This document shows positions 1 to 13,300 of a DNA stretch of 64,000 bases, piece by piece. The stretch is from assembly GCA_026874595.1 (NCBI GenBank), contig CM049306.1, forward strand, positions 22,927,019 to 22,991,018. Reading direction: 5' to 3'. Source of the stretch: Sipunculus nudus. Lineage: Eukaryota > Annelida > Sipuncula > Golfingiida > Sipunculidae. A program made the translations under genes and the position numbers. Below the pieces are notes generated by a model that saw only the letters and a list, made by a program, of their open reading frames with translations, did no database searches and was not told where the DNA came from. Numbering within the stretch: the first letter of the stretch is position 1; each line of letters starts with the position of its first letter.

Positions 1-1302
1 CATCGAGAACAAGCAGCCAATCACCGAAATGAAGTCCAAAGGCTTAGAGATGAACTTCAGCGTGCCAAGGGAGACCTAACAAAGGTTACGCAGCAAGCTA
101 GCAAGGTTGATACCAAGTACCAGAAAATGTTGCAAGAAAAACTGGCTCTGCAAAGTAAAATATCATCCGTGGAAAAGGTTCATATGAAGATGACTGGCAA
201 TGCAAGTGAGAATAATGCCAAGATAACTGATTTGCAGAATGAACTGGATGACTATATATTTAGGGTGAATGAACAAGCCATTGAGAATGGCGATTTGAAA
301 GATCAAATGGCAGAAAATGCTAAGGCTTACAAAGAGACCAAGTCCCAGCTAAATGAGCTACAGAAGGAGAAAGCCAAATTGAATGAGAACATTATTGAGA
401 AAGAAGCAATAATAATTGGTCTTAAAAATAAAGTGACTAATTTGGAATCACAAATGAGCTCAGAGAGGAAAATCAGATCCAAAGCAAATGGTCAGTTAGA
501 TGAACTGTTACAGAGCAAAGCGGTTCTAATTGAGGAGCTGAACACCAAGGTTGAGACTTCGTCCCGCCAGATGAATGCTGATAAACTCAAACACAAGGAG
601 ACCGTGTCAAAACTAGAAGAAGTGGAGAAACAAATCCAGCAAGTTCAGCTAAAATATGAAGCTGAGAAGACAAAGCATGAGGCAACAAAAGAGAAATGGG
701 AAGCAGATGTGGTCAAGTACAAGAAACAGTTGGAGACGAGCCAGTCCGACTTGCGGGACATCCAGCATGAATACTTTGAAGCTACAGGAAAACTGGATTC
801 ACTTCAGATGTCCATAGAGGCACTCCAGGAAGCAGCGGACGCTTCCAAAGAGCACAGCAAGGTTGCTCAAGAGAAGGAGGAACAGCTGGCCATGATGATG
901 AAGACCCTAGAAGAACAGAGGACGGCCAACACAGACTTGCAGTGTCTGGTGGAGGAACTGAAGTCACAAGTGGAAGATCACCAGAGGCAGAAGAAGCTGG
1001 ATGATGCAAAGCGACGTCATTCTGATGTCAGCATGGTGGATCTGGCTGCCAAAGTGAAGGAGCTAGAGAGGCAGCTGGTTGATGCTGAATTGAAGGCTTC
1101 TAATTGCAGCAAACAGCAGGATCTGAGGACAGCAGAGCAAGCCGTGGAACAGTCACAGACATTGGTTGCTCAGCAAGAAGAGGAGATTAAGCACCTGAAG
1201 AGTGAGCTGCGTAATCTTAATTCAGTTGAACAGGAACTGAAACAGAAAGCATCAACAGAGGAGGCTTGTAATACTGCTGCATTAGCAAAATACCAAAAGC
1301 AG
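1..1302 (+). CDS. KIF20B: KIF20B-like exon a (open at left edge): coiled-coil stalk
   Basis: The frame is open from base 1 (first codon CAT) to the donor CAG|GTAAGT, giving 434 codons. The composition is rich in E, K, Q and L with heptad spacing, as in a parallel coiled coil. The first ATG in frame at 127 is internal to the protein and is not a start, because the frame stays open upstream. An acceptor lies outside the window or this exon continues there. Confidence 0.85.
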
Positions 1303-4300
1303 GTAAGTCAGTTACATTTGTAAATATATACTTGTATGCTTCCGTATAATTGGCTGATAATGCAGTGTGCTGTAGTGAATTGAACTCGAAGGATATGCCA
1401 CCTTACATAAACAAGGCCCCATTAACACTTTTTTTTCTCAAAGCACATGGTATTTAGATTGATTGCCTAAAAACTACAGTTATGTTTTCTTTATTTAATA
1501 GTTTATAAGATTCCATAAATTGGCAATAATTACATTTTTATTTAAGTTAATATAATTAGTTAAATATCAGGTGAAAAAATAACATCCAGATACTACCAAA
1601 ATATCAGGGGCGGGGGTTATAATTTTTGTCAAAATTCTGAATAGTGTTTCTTAATAATGTCATTTTTAGAAGCCATTATATGATTGGATTTTTGTACAAA
1701 TATTTATTCCTGTAGGTATGTCAGTATGTCTGAACCCTGAACCAGTGTACAACAGCAACAAGTTAAACTGGCCTACCAGGTCTATAAGACAAAAGTTAAA
1801 CAGTATATTGTTACTGCCTTTTACTCTAAAGCAGTTATATCAGTCAGATGCAGAAGATTTTTAAGAAATGTTCCCATGTATTGTTAGGTCAAGGACCTTG
1901 AGGATGTGGTTCGTGACCTTGAGGCATGCCTGTGCTCATCTAAGAACCGAGAAAAGCAACAGGGTGGTCAGGTAGAGAAATTGCGTAAAAAGTGTCATGA
2001 ACTTGAGAGGGAAATCACCAAGCGAGAAGACCAAATACAAGAGTTAGAAACAGAACTGACAGTTGGTAAAACTATGAAAAAGGCAGAGAGGGAAGCACAA
2101 GAGCTCCAGACACAGTTAAGCAAAGCAGAAGCTTCCCTTAGAACGAAAACCAATAAGATAGATGAACTACACAGTAAAATAGCAGAGCTGGAGGAGTGCT
2201 TGGAAGATGAAAAACGACAAAATGACATGGAAAAGAGAAGGTTACAAAGTAAGTTAGAATCAGCTACTGAAAACTACAACATGATTAAACTTGAAAAAGA
2301 AGAATCGAACAAGAGATTGTCCTTGTCGGATGCCAAGCTGAAGGAGCACGAGAGGAACCTAAAGAACATCCAGACAGAGCTGTCAGCAGTACAAAGTACA
2401 CTGCAGGAAAGGGAGGCAGATCTTGAGCTGGCAATGGCTGAAGTATCTTCAAAGAATGAAAAGTCGAAGCAGCTCAAAAAAGAACTTAAATCATTGAAGG
2501 AAGAGCTTGAAACGACTAAAGGTGAAATGGAAGCTCAGAGGAGCAAGTTAAACCGAGCTCAGACGGATTCTGAGAAAAAATGTGTGTCCTTGCAGTCAGA
2601 ACTTGAGACTCTGAGGGGAGAGCTGGGTGTGCTGCACAGCCAAAACGAGAGCTTAATGGAAGCTAAACAAGAGGCTGAAACCAGGGCCGTTAAGTTGGAG
2701 GAAAAGCTGGCAGGGCTGTCGGCTGAGATGAAAGGCAAGGCCGAATCAGCTGATAATTACGATAAGAAGATAAGTGAACTGAAGGAGGAGGTTAAGACAC
2801 TCAAAGCTCAGGTAAACTCCAGAAAATATTCTTGTTTTATTGATAAGGTTTACAAACCTTAGGAAAAGGTTATTTGTATCACCAAAATGCATCTGACGAT
2901 GCTTATTATATAAATCTGCTCAAACCTCAGTGATCAGTCTTGTTTTCTTATCAAATGTGAACAATTATATGTATTATTTACTAAACTTGCAGAGATTACT
3001 ATTATTATCTACTAAATCTTAAGAGGTTACTTGTATTATTTGCTAAAACTGAAGAGTTTATACTTGTTATTTGCTCAAACTTTAGAGATCATTATTATTA
3101 TTATCTACTGACCCTGCACAGATCATTCATTATCTACTAATATTATCTACTTAATTCTCATTATTCTTGTAAACTTGAAAGATTATTCTTATTTATTTTC
3201 TGAACCTCGAAAGATAACTTTTATGACCCCTTCAGATGTAAAGAGATGTTAAAATTACTGTACCTCGAATTTTATTTTTAACAAACCCCTCGTTAATTTT
3301 TACAGTCATATTGTGTTTTAAAGGTATTATATATTAAGAATCTTTCTTCTGTTTTTAAGGCTAAGAAAGCAGCTGAGCATGAAGCTGCTGCCAAGGAAAC
3401 TGTCACTGAATTGCGGAAGCAGCTGGAAGAGAAAATCAAACAGGTGGATACATTAAAGGAGCAGGTGGACAAGTCCAAGGTCGCGACCCTGGAGCATCAG
3501 ACTCTGGTGCAGGATCTCACCAGAGTAAGTCTGGAAGTTATACAACTCAAGAAAAGCATTATTGATAAGTTTTAGTTTCCTTTTTAAGTAAGGTAAAATA
3601 AGGTAAGCATTATCAGCTGTAATGGCACCAAACAATATTCTTTAATATCATGACGTGATATAAAGGTAAATCAAAGGTATTATTTAGATAAAAAATTGTA
3701 TTATAAAAATAAAATTGGTAAAATTAAATGTTAGACCTGTGGGAAACTGAATTAATAGAAGTTATTATGTTATTTCTGGCTTATCATACTTTGTATTATT
3801 TATCAGAAATTCTCATGGAGTACCTATAAATATGCTGACATTTTCATGCTTGTATTTCATTAATTTTTTATTTTTTTATATTAAAGTCTAAGGAAAGGGA
3901 AGATCTTTTAAGAGAACAGCTTCAAGGATCATCAAAACAAATCGAGGATGACAACATCACCATAAAGGAGCTAAAGGAGAAGGTCAGTACTGCAGAAGAA
4001 GCGCTGGAGAAAACACAAGAGGAGCTGTCCAGCAACACACAGCTTCTCAAGGAGACCAAGGTGGGTATTACTGATCCTAAAATATTAGTGTAAAAACATG
4101 TCTGTACCTGAGGTACCCCCCTTATGCTGGTGTCGCTTCATTCCTGCTCTAACTAGCTACCCCCCTTATGCTGGTGTCACTACATTCCTGCTATAACTTA
4201 GTACCCCCCTTATGCTGGTGTCACTACATTCCTGCTATAACTAAGTACCCCCCCTTATGCTGATGTCACTACATTCCTGCTGTAACTAGGTACCCCCCTT

Positions 4301-7300
4301 ATGCTGGTGTCGCTACATTCCTGCTCTTACTAGGTACCCCCCTTATGCTGGTGTCACTAAATTCCTGCTATAACTAGCTACCCCCCTTATGCTGGTGTCA
4401 CTATATTCCTGCTATAACTAGGTACCCCCCTTATGCTGGTGTCACTACATTCCTACTATAACTAGCTACCCCCCTTATGCTGGTGTCACTACATTCCTGC
4501 TATAACTAGGTACCCCCCTTATGCTGGTGTCACTACATTCCTGCTATAACTAGGTACCCCCCTTATGCTGGTGTCGCTACATTCCTGCTCTTACTAGGTA
4601 CCCCCCTTATGCTGGTGTCACTAAATTCCTGCTATAACTAGCTACCCCTCTTATGCTGGTGTCACTACATTCCTGCTATAACTAGCTACCCCTCTTATGC
4701 TGGTGTCACTACATTCCTGCTATAACTAACTACCCCCTTATGCTGGTGTCACTACATTCCTGCTATAACTAGCTACACCCCTTATGCTGGTGTCACTACA
4801 TTCCTACTATAACTAGCTATCCCCCCTATGCTGGTGTCACTACATTCCTGCTATAACTAGCTATCCCCCCTATGCTGGTGTCACTTCATTCCTGCTATAA
4901 CTAGCTATCCCCCTATGCTGGTGTCACTACATTCCTGCTATAACTAGGTACTCTCCTTGTGCTGGTGTCACTACATTCCTGCTATAACTAGGTACTCTCC
5001 TTGTGCTGGTGTCACTACATTCCTGCTATAACTAGGTACTCCCCTTGTGCTGGTGTCACTACATTCCTGCTATAACTAGGTACTCCCCTTGTGCTGGTGT
5101 CGCTACATTCCTGCTATAACTAGGTACTCCCCTTGTGCTGGTGTCGCTACATTCCTGCTATAACTAGGTACTCCCCTTGTGCTGGTGTCACTACATTCCT
5201 GCTATAACTAGGTACTCTCTTTGTGCTGGTGTCACTACATTCCTGCTATAACTAGCTATCCCCCCCATGCTGGTGTCACTACATTCCTGCTATAACTAGG
5301 TACTCTCCTTGTGCTGGTGTCACTACATTCCTGCTATAACTAGGTACCCCCCTTGTGCTGGTGTCACTACATTCCTGCTATAACTAGGTACTCCTTTGTG
5401 CTGGTGTCACTACATTCCTGCTATAACTAGGTACCCCCCTTGTGCTGGTGTCACTACATTCCTGCTATAACTAGGTACTCTCCTTGTGCTGGTGTCGCTA
5501 CATTCCTGCTATAACTAGGTACCCCCCTTGTGCTGGTGTCACTACATTCCTGCTATAACTAGGTACTCCCCTTGTGCTGGTGTCACTACATTCCTGCTAT
5601 AACTAGGTACTCCCCTTGTGCTGGTGTCACTACATTCCTGCTATAACTAGCTACCCCCCTTGTGCTGGTGTCACTACATTCCTGCTATAACTAGGTACTC
5701 CCCTTGTGCTGGTGTCGCTACATTCCTGCTATAACTAGGTACTCTCCTTGTGCTGGTGTCACTACATTCCTGCTATAACTAGCTATCCCCCCCATGCTGG
5801 TGTCACTACATTCCTGCTATAACTAGGTACTCTCCTTGTGCTGGTGTCACTACATTCCTGCTATAACTAGGTACCCCCCTTGTGCTGGTGTCACTACATT
5901 CCTGCTATAACTAGGTACTCTCCTTGTGCTGGTGTCACTACATTCCTGCTATAACTAGCTATCCCCCCCATGCTGGTGTCACTACATTCCTGCTATAACT
6001 AGGTACTCTCCTTGTGCTGGTGTCACTACATTCCTGCTATAACTAGGTACCCCCCTTGTGCTGGTGTCACTACATTCCTGCTATAACTAGGTACCCCCCT
6101 TGTGCTGGTGTCACTACATTCCTGCTATAACTAGGTACTCCCCTTGTGCTGGTGTCACTACATTCCTGCTATAACTAGGTTTCCTCTTTGTGCTGGTGTC
6201 ACTACATTCCTGCTATAACTAGGTACTCCCCTTGTGCTGGTGTTGCTACATTCCTGCTATAACTAGGTACTCCCCTTGTGCTGGTGTCGCTACATTCCTG
6301 CTATAGTTCCTTACCCTTACTTTGAGTCAGAGTACAAGTCCAAGTCCAGAACCCTTGAGGCCGAGTCCCTAAAAAAGTTTGGATGCAAGTCCTTTATTAC
6401 TGAATGCATGATATATTTTGTCCTCTACAGGATTTATTGAATGAGAAGGAGAAAGAACTGAGCACTGTAACCGAGGAGAAAACTGAACTGTCCTCCCAGT
6501 TGAAAAGCAGCGAGCGCTCTGTGACCCGTCTTGAGTCTCGTCTTAAAGCTCGTAACAGTACGATCGAGGAGCTGATGACAAAAATGGAGGAAGAACGCAA
6601 GGGATTTGAACTGGCACTCAAAGGTATATCTCCTCATATTTATTGTGCTCTATAATCTCATTACATCTCATAACATTATGAGTACCTGGGGTCCTTAACT
6701 GAATCCAGATGCATGAATATTAATGCATTGTGCTCTTAATTTATCTAAAATTCACAATGTCCAGAGGGACCTAGCATTTTGTCAGAATGTTTGAGGAAAA
6801 ACAAAAAGGGGTTTTAGCCTTCAGCATATATAGGCTGATGGGCTATTTTTGTCATCCAAGCCGTCTTGCCCTATGTCTTAGCATCTGTCCGACGTCCTTG
6901 TACTTTTTACTGTGGGAGTGGTATATCTCAAGAAGGATTCACCACAGGAAATTAATATCATCAGTGCAGGTGCATATTAACAAAATCTAGGTCAAGCTCA
7001 AAGATTGGTGACCTTGACTTGTTTAACAATGTTACAGAGCTAATTAAAGGGAAAAAAACTTAGAAGCTTATTTCTCAGGAACCACTGGGTGGATTGTTAT
7101 AAAACATGGTATGGTCTCTTGCCCTGATGATCTGTAACTGCTGCACGAGTGTGGTGGTGCCTCTTACAATTTATGACTTTTAATGAATTTTTATCAGCTT
7201 TTCAAATTAAGTCATGTTAGCAGAATATCTAAATAAATTCAACAAAGGAACTTCATTTCTTCAGTGCAGATGCATATCAACAAAATCTCAGTCAAGTTTG

Positions 7301-10300
7301 AATATGGATGACCTTGACCTACTTATCAAGGTCACAGAGCTAATTATAAATTGATGATCTGTAACTGCTGCAATATGTTGGCCACCTATAGTATCTTAAT
7401 TTTTTATGTTTTTTTAATTATTTTTTTTTGCTTGTGAGCACCATTTCTAAAAAGGCATTAAACATAGGTACTTTGTTTCTTAGTGGATCTTGGTGGAGTC
7501 AAAAGAAGGATTATTTGCCCCCTTTAGTGTTGCTAAAGACATGTTATTTACAGGTAATCCCCCACAGAGTGTTTATCATACAGGTTTATATCACATTTAC
7601 CAGACTTGCAAAGATTCTACATAGCACTCAAGTTCAAATAAAAATCTTATTTTTTTATTGGAGAATAATTAATATAGGGCGAAGCCCTTTTTTCTGATCC
7701 TCATTGCTTTTTCTGCAGTATAATATTGTTTTAACCAAATTAAAATCTTGAACAAGAGACACGTATTGATATACATCCGTGAGAGAATTTTTAAAACTTT
7801 TACCACCCATAAACACTGTTTTTTGGCTGAGGGCTGTTGTTTGCTTTTGCTGATTTTCTATTTTTTTTTTTTTAAATAAAGGGGATTCTGCCAGGGATGT
7901 TACCTGGAGTTGAACATTTTATTGTAGATGCAAAGTGTAATGAGGTTGTGATTGAGGAACTAAAGAAAGGATTGGAGGAACAGGAGGCGACCATGGAACT
8001 CCAGGATCAGACCATTAAACATAAAGAGGAGGAACTGGAAGCCCTGCAGAAAGGTAAGAAAACATCTGACAAACAAAGTTTATCCATGAACATAAGGGCA
8101 AGAAGAACTCTGGCTGTAAATTTACATTATTTCATGATAGGACACCTTGATACATCACTCATGATATAATAATACACCAATCAATACATAAAAAGTACAT
8201 TTTGTTAAGAAAAGATTCAAAACCAAGGTCAAACCTTTAAAAATATTACATGTTCACAAGGCCTTTGCCTATACACTTCAACCACTTTTTGCCACACCTG
8301 TTATATTGTTATATATGTATTTTCAGACACCATAGTAATATAACATTGTTATATGTCATAGGTTATGGGTATGCATGGGTCCATGTATGTAACTGTAAAC
8401 AATGCTGATTTACTACTGCTTAATTTCTTTTCTGAAAGAATTTCATGAATTTTAATTTTTTAAGGATTAGAGGGATTGGCTTTTACTATAAGCAAATATC
8501 TAGATGATAAAATTATATATATTTTAAATCTGTCTTAAGTGAGATGAATATTACAGTTTTTCCCTATACATTTGATTATAGAGTATGACCAAGTGATAGA
8601 GAAGTACCAGTCTATGACAGAAAAAAGCCACGGATCAAACCAAGAGATGCGTCAACTACAGCGGGAATACAACCAGCTTAAGCGTGACATGGACAGGCAG
8701 GCAAGTGATGCAGCTGACAGTCGGCGCCACCTGGAGGACGAATGCAAGAGACTTAAGAAAGAGATTGAAAAATTAACAGATAAAGCAGAGGAACAAAAGC
8801 TACAAAAGGAACAAGAGATTAAACAATTAACTTCAGAAGCTGAAGAGCACAGCCGTGAAAAGGAGCATATTGAGGCTAAGTTTGCTGCAGAACGCAATGC
8901 GCTTGTCGCTGAGCTGGGTGAGCTACGCAGTGAGCATTCCAGGAGGGAGACAGAGCGACAGCGGGCTGCCCACACGGAACGCTCAGAGGTCCAGACTCTG
9001 ACATCACAGCTAGAACAGCTGCAGCAAGAGAAGCTACAGAATAACAAAGATAAAGCACAGCTGGAGAAGGAGGTCAAGACTGCTAACCAGGAGCTCCAGC
9101 AGATGGATAAACTCCTCTCGGGTATGTGAGAAGTGGTGCATGCGCTACTGTTATAGGTTCAGTATATTAACTGTGGTTGGCTTCATATTCACAAGGTTGA
9201 AATTTCACATTTCATTTTTTAGCTCAGCTGACTATAAGTCTGACTATAGCCATCACTCTTTGTCCGTCGGCCGTCCGGCCATCCGGCCGTCTGTCCGTTA
9301 ACAAGGCACAAATCGTAACCACTGTACCTGGAATCTTCTTACTTTACATCCAGAGAGGTCCATGAAAAATCTCCTTGGAAACCTGGAATTAGGTCTCTGT
9401 TACCCATATCCTTCGAGCTATGGGGCCCCAAAGTACCCCCCCAGATTAGTAAAAAATTTCATACAAAAACTTCAATATCTCATTAACTACATCACTGATG
9501 GTCATGATTTTTGGCATACATATTGATCATGAGATGTTCCATCAGTTACTGCAGACTGGTGGCGCCACTTGTATTTTTTTATTTTTTACCAATTTTTTTC
9601 TCTATTTTTGAGACCTTTAAAAATGTGGACATCTGTTAACAGGGCACAAATCGTTAAGACTGGACCTAGAATCTTCATTCTTGACATTCTGAGAGACCTA
9701 TGAAAATTCTCCATGGAAACCAGAAATTAGGTCTTTGTTACCCATATCCTTCGAGCTATGGGGCCCCAAAGTACCCCCCAGAATAGTCAAAAATTTCATA
9801 CAAAAACTTCGATATCTCATTAAACATCACTGATGGTCATGATTTTTGGCATACATATTGATCATGAGATGTTTCATCAGTTTCTGCAGACTGACGGCGC
9901 CACCTGTATTTTTTTATTTTTTTATGAATTGTTTTCTCTATTTTTGAGACCTTTAAAAATGTGAACATCTGTTAACAGGGCACAAATCGTAAAGACTGGA
10001 CCTAGAATCTGCATTCTTGACATTCTGAAAGACCTATAAGTCTCCATGGAAACCAGAAATTAGGTCTCTGTTACCCATATCCTTTGAGCTATGGGGCCCA
10101 AAGTACCACCCAGAATAGTAAAAAATTTCATAAAAAAAAACTTCAATATCTGATTAACTACATCACTGATAGTCATGATTTTTGCCATACATATTGATCA
10201 TGAGATGTTTCATCAGTTTCTGCAGACTGGTGGCGCCACCTGTATTTTTCAAATTTATACAATTTGTTTTCTCTATTTTTGAGACCTTTAAGGATGTAGT

Positions 10301-13300
10301 TATCTGTCAACAGGGTTCAAATTGGACCTAGAATCTTCATTCTTGACACACAGGGAGACCTATGAAAAGTCTCCATGGAAACCTGAAATTAGGTCTCTGT
10401 TACCCATATCCTTTGAGCTATGGCACTCCAAAGTACAGCTCAGAATAATGGAAAATTTGATACAAAAGCTGAAGTATCTGAACAACTAATCCAGAGACCA
10501 CCATGCTTCTTTGCATGGATATTAACCATTAAGTGTTTTTATTAGTTTCTGCAGACTGGTGGAGCCACCTGTATTTTTTTAAAGTTTACGCATTTTTTCT
10601 CTATTTTTGAGATATATTAATACAGACACAATATCAGCCTGTTGGTTAATCTGTTTGATGCTTCAGTTGAATGGTTATATACTACCATTCAGATGATAAA
10701 ATTTCCTTTTGCAAATCTCTTCCCAGTCAGCTGAGCGTCATGACCAATGGGTCACTTGTCTTAGGTTTTGTGAGGGTGTATTTTCCAATAAATCTGTGCT
10801 GGGAGTATTAGATTGTCCAATATTTTCCATATTTATATAACTTGATACTTGAGTTTGTTGTACTGACAGGGTGTCTTTTTCCAGGAATGTTTCTCTTTTT
10901 AAAATTTTAACACTTTTGTGAACATTTGAATTTGAAACTCAGGGAATATGAAACCAACCATAATATAAACTACATAAAGATATCTGTACGATATAATATA
11001 TCAGGATCAGAAAAAAAAGTTTATACCTGTCTTCACTTGATCTTTTTCTGTTGTGCTGTAGTCAAGGTTCGTGTTTGATTCTAACAAGAACATATAAGAA
11101 ACCTTGCACTGTGTAAAACATTCAGGTCTTGAACAATTAAAACAGTATCCTTAAATGTGATAGTGGAAGGAGGCAAAAAGAGGAGATAACACAATTTATT
11201 TATATGCAGATGGAACCGTATATTGAGATATGGAAATAATTTCATATCCTCATTGAGAGATTGCAATAATCTCAAAACCTCTTTACTGAGAGAGATTGAA
11301 ATAAACTCAGAACCAAATTTTGAGAGATTGAAATAATCTCAGAACTTTATAATTAGAGGTTGAAATAATATAAGAACCTCATGTTGGGAGTTTGAAAATA
11401 TTTTATCTTGCTTTATCTACAGAACTAAACATGTATTATGTTTTGAAATCAGTTGTTTCTTCTTGCTGATATATTTTAAATGTGTGCTGCATATTTCTGA
11501 GAATGCTTCCACATGAAATTACTATAATTTTTCAATAATTTGAAACCTGATACACAATTTGTCCTATGCTCTTTAACAGAAAGTCGACGGGAGATTGAAT
11601 CTCTAAAGTGCCACAAGGTGGAGCTACAGCAGACATGTACAGCTGTGGAGAAAGAAAAACAAAAGAATCGTGACAATGAAGATACTATCCAGCGGCTCAG
11701 GCAGAAGTTCCAGGTAAGTACTAATTGAGTATATCCCAAATATGTATGAATATATTCACCTCTTCTTTACTCTATCACACCAAGATGGTGCCATCTGACA
11801 AAATTGAAATGTAATCCACAAGGATTGGAGCTACTCTATGTCCTGGTTGTCTGCCCTGTGTATCTCTCTTGAGCCAGCTAAATCTAAAGCAAAGGGTCAG
11901 ATACAGCTCGGTTTGGCCAAATACAGACACACAAGCATATCCTAACTGACAAGTCTTCCCTGTCCGCTCTCAGAAATTGAAAACCCACAACTGTTGACCT
12001 ACCTCACTTGCTGCCAGTTTTAACTGCAGTCCTATTTTATATAGTCCTAGTTCGTATAATTTATATATATAGTTATCTATAAATATTTTCTCAAATATTC
12101 AGTAATATCATATTTTGGTAATAAATGTGGTGGCAAAGATGCAGAACCACAGGAATACAATAACATAGTCACTGAATCACATCTAAACCTGAGCATGTTA
12201 ACTAGAGCTTTTTTCCCCAAAAATTCATTATGTTCATCTACAGTAGTGTTAGAATTCCGAATGTCCTCTGATTGAGCTGTTGAAACCTTCCTTTAGGTCC
12301 AAAGCAGATAAATATACTGCTAGGGTGTCATCTAATTTAAAGTAAACCACACGTCACCAAGCTCATTAAATCAAAATCCAAATATTACCACTTGTTTAAG
12401 AAAATGTTCACTGAAATTTCCTTTATTTCAAATTTTGCTATATGAGTAAATAATCGAATCACATCATTTACGTTTGGAATGTTAGATTATGTCTAACTGT
12501 TAATACTGAGGCTTACAGGTTAATTGGTTTCATTGTATGTTCACTGTTCATGATTTTTTTCCAGACACTGGAAGAACAAAGTAGTCACCACAAGGAGGAG
12601 TCCTTACGCTGGCAACAAAAACTGAATGATATAGAGAAAAAGAAAGAAGAGGAACTGACAGTAAGTGTGGCAAGAAGTTACACTTTAATTGATTTCTTAA
12701 ATATATAATCAAACTGGGGGATTTGCTTCAAAGCTGTTTGTGCTATGGGTTTATGTCAGTACATTGAGAGTAAGTTTTATATGATACACTTTGTGACTGT
12801 TCTATAGATCACTGAAGTATGGTCTTCATTACAACACCTGTACTAACTTATAGGAGTTGGTTCACTGTATGGGAGTCATTACAGTTGTTTAAACTAATTC
12901 TACTTTGTATGTATATATGTAATAAGAGATACAGAGATGGAATGGGAATACAGTCTGTTGATATAGACATAACACTGCCATACAGTTAAAACTGCTTTTA
13001 ATAACTGCACATATGTTATTAAAAGTTGCTATATTCTTTATTGTCTCATCATTACATGTGTACAGTGACTAGATTTTATCCATATTTCTAAGGTATTATT
13101 ATTAATCTTTGATATTCTAATTACAATGAGATTATTTATTTTCTGTACCAGAAATGGCGCAATGAGCGTGACAAGCTGGTGTCAGGTTTGGAGATGATTC
13201 TTAAACAGAAGGACAGTGAGATTCAGCAGTTAAAGAATCAGACGCAGGAATTAAAACAAAACCAGGCTTCTACTCCCAGGAAGGTTTGAATTTATAATTA

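Noticed and set aside
4110-6305. CRISPR-like array of regular repeats
   Set aside because: The repeats are head-to-tail with no unique spacers, and the genome is eukaryotic.
8652-9077. Long minus-strand frame rich in Ser/Cys/Leu
   Set aside because: It is the antisense of coiled-coil exon g; its composition is the mirror of a Glu/Lys-rich helix.
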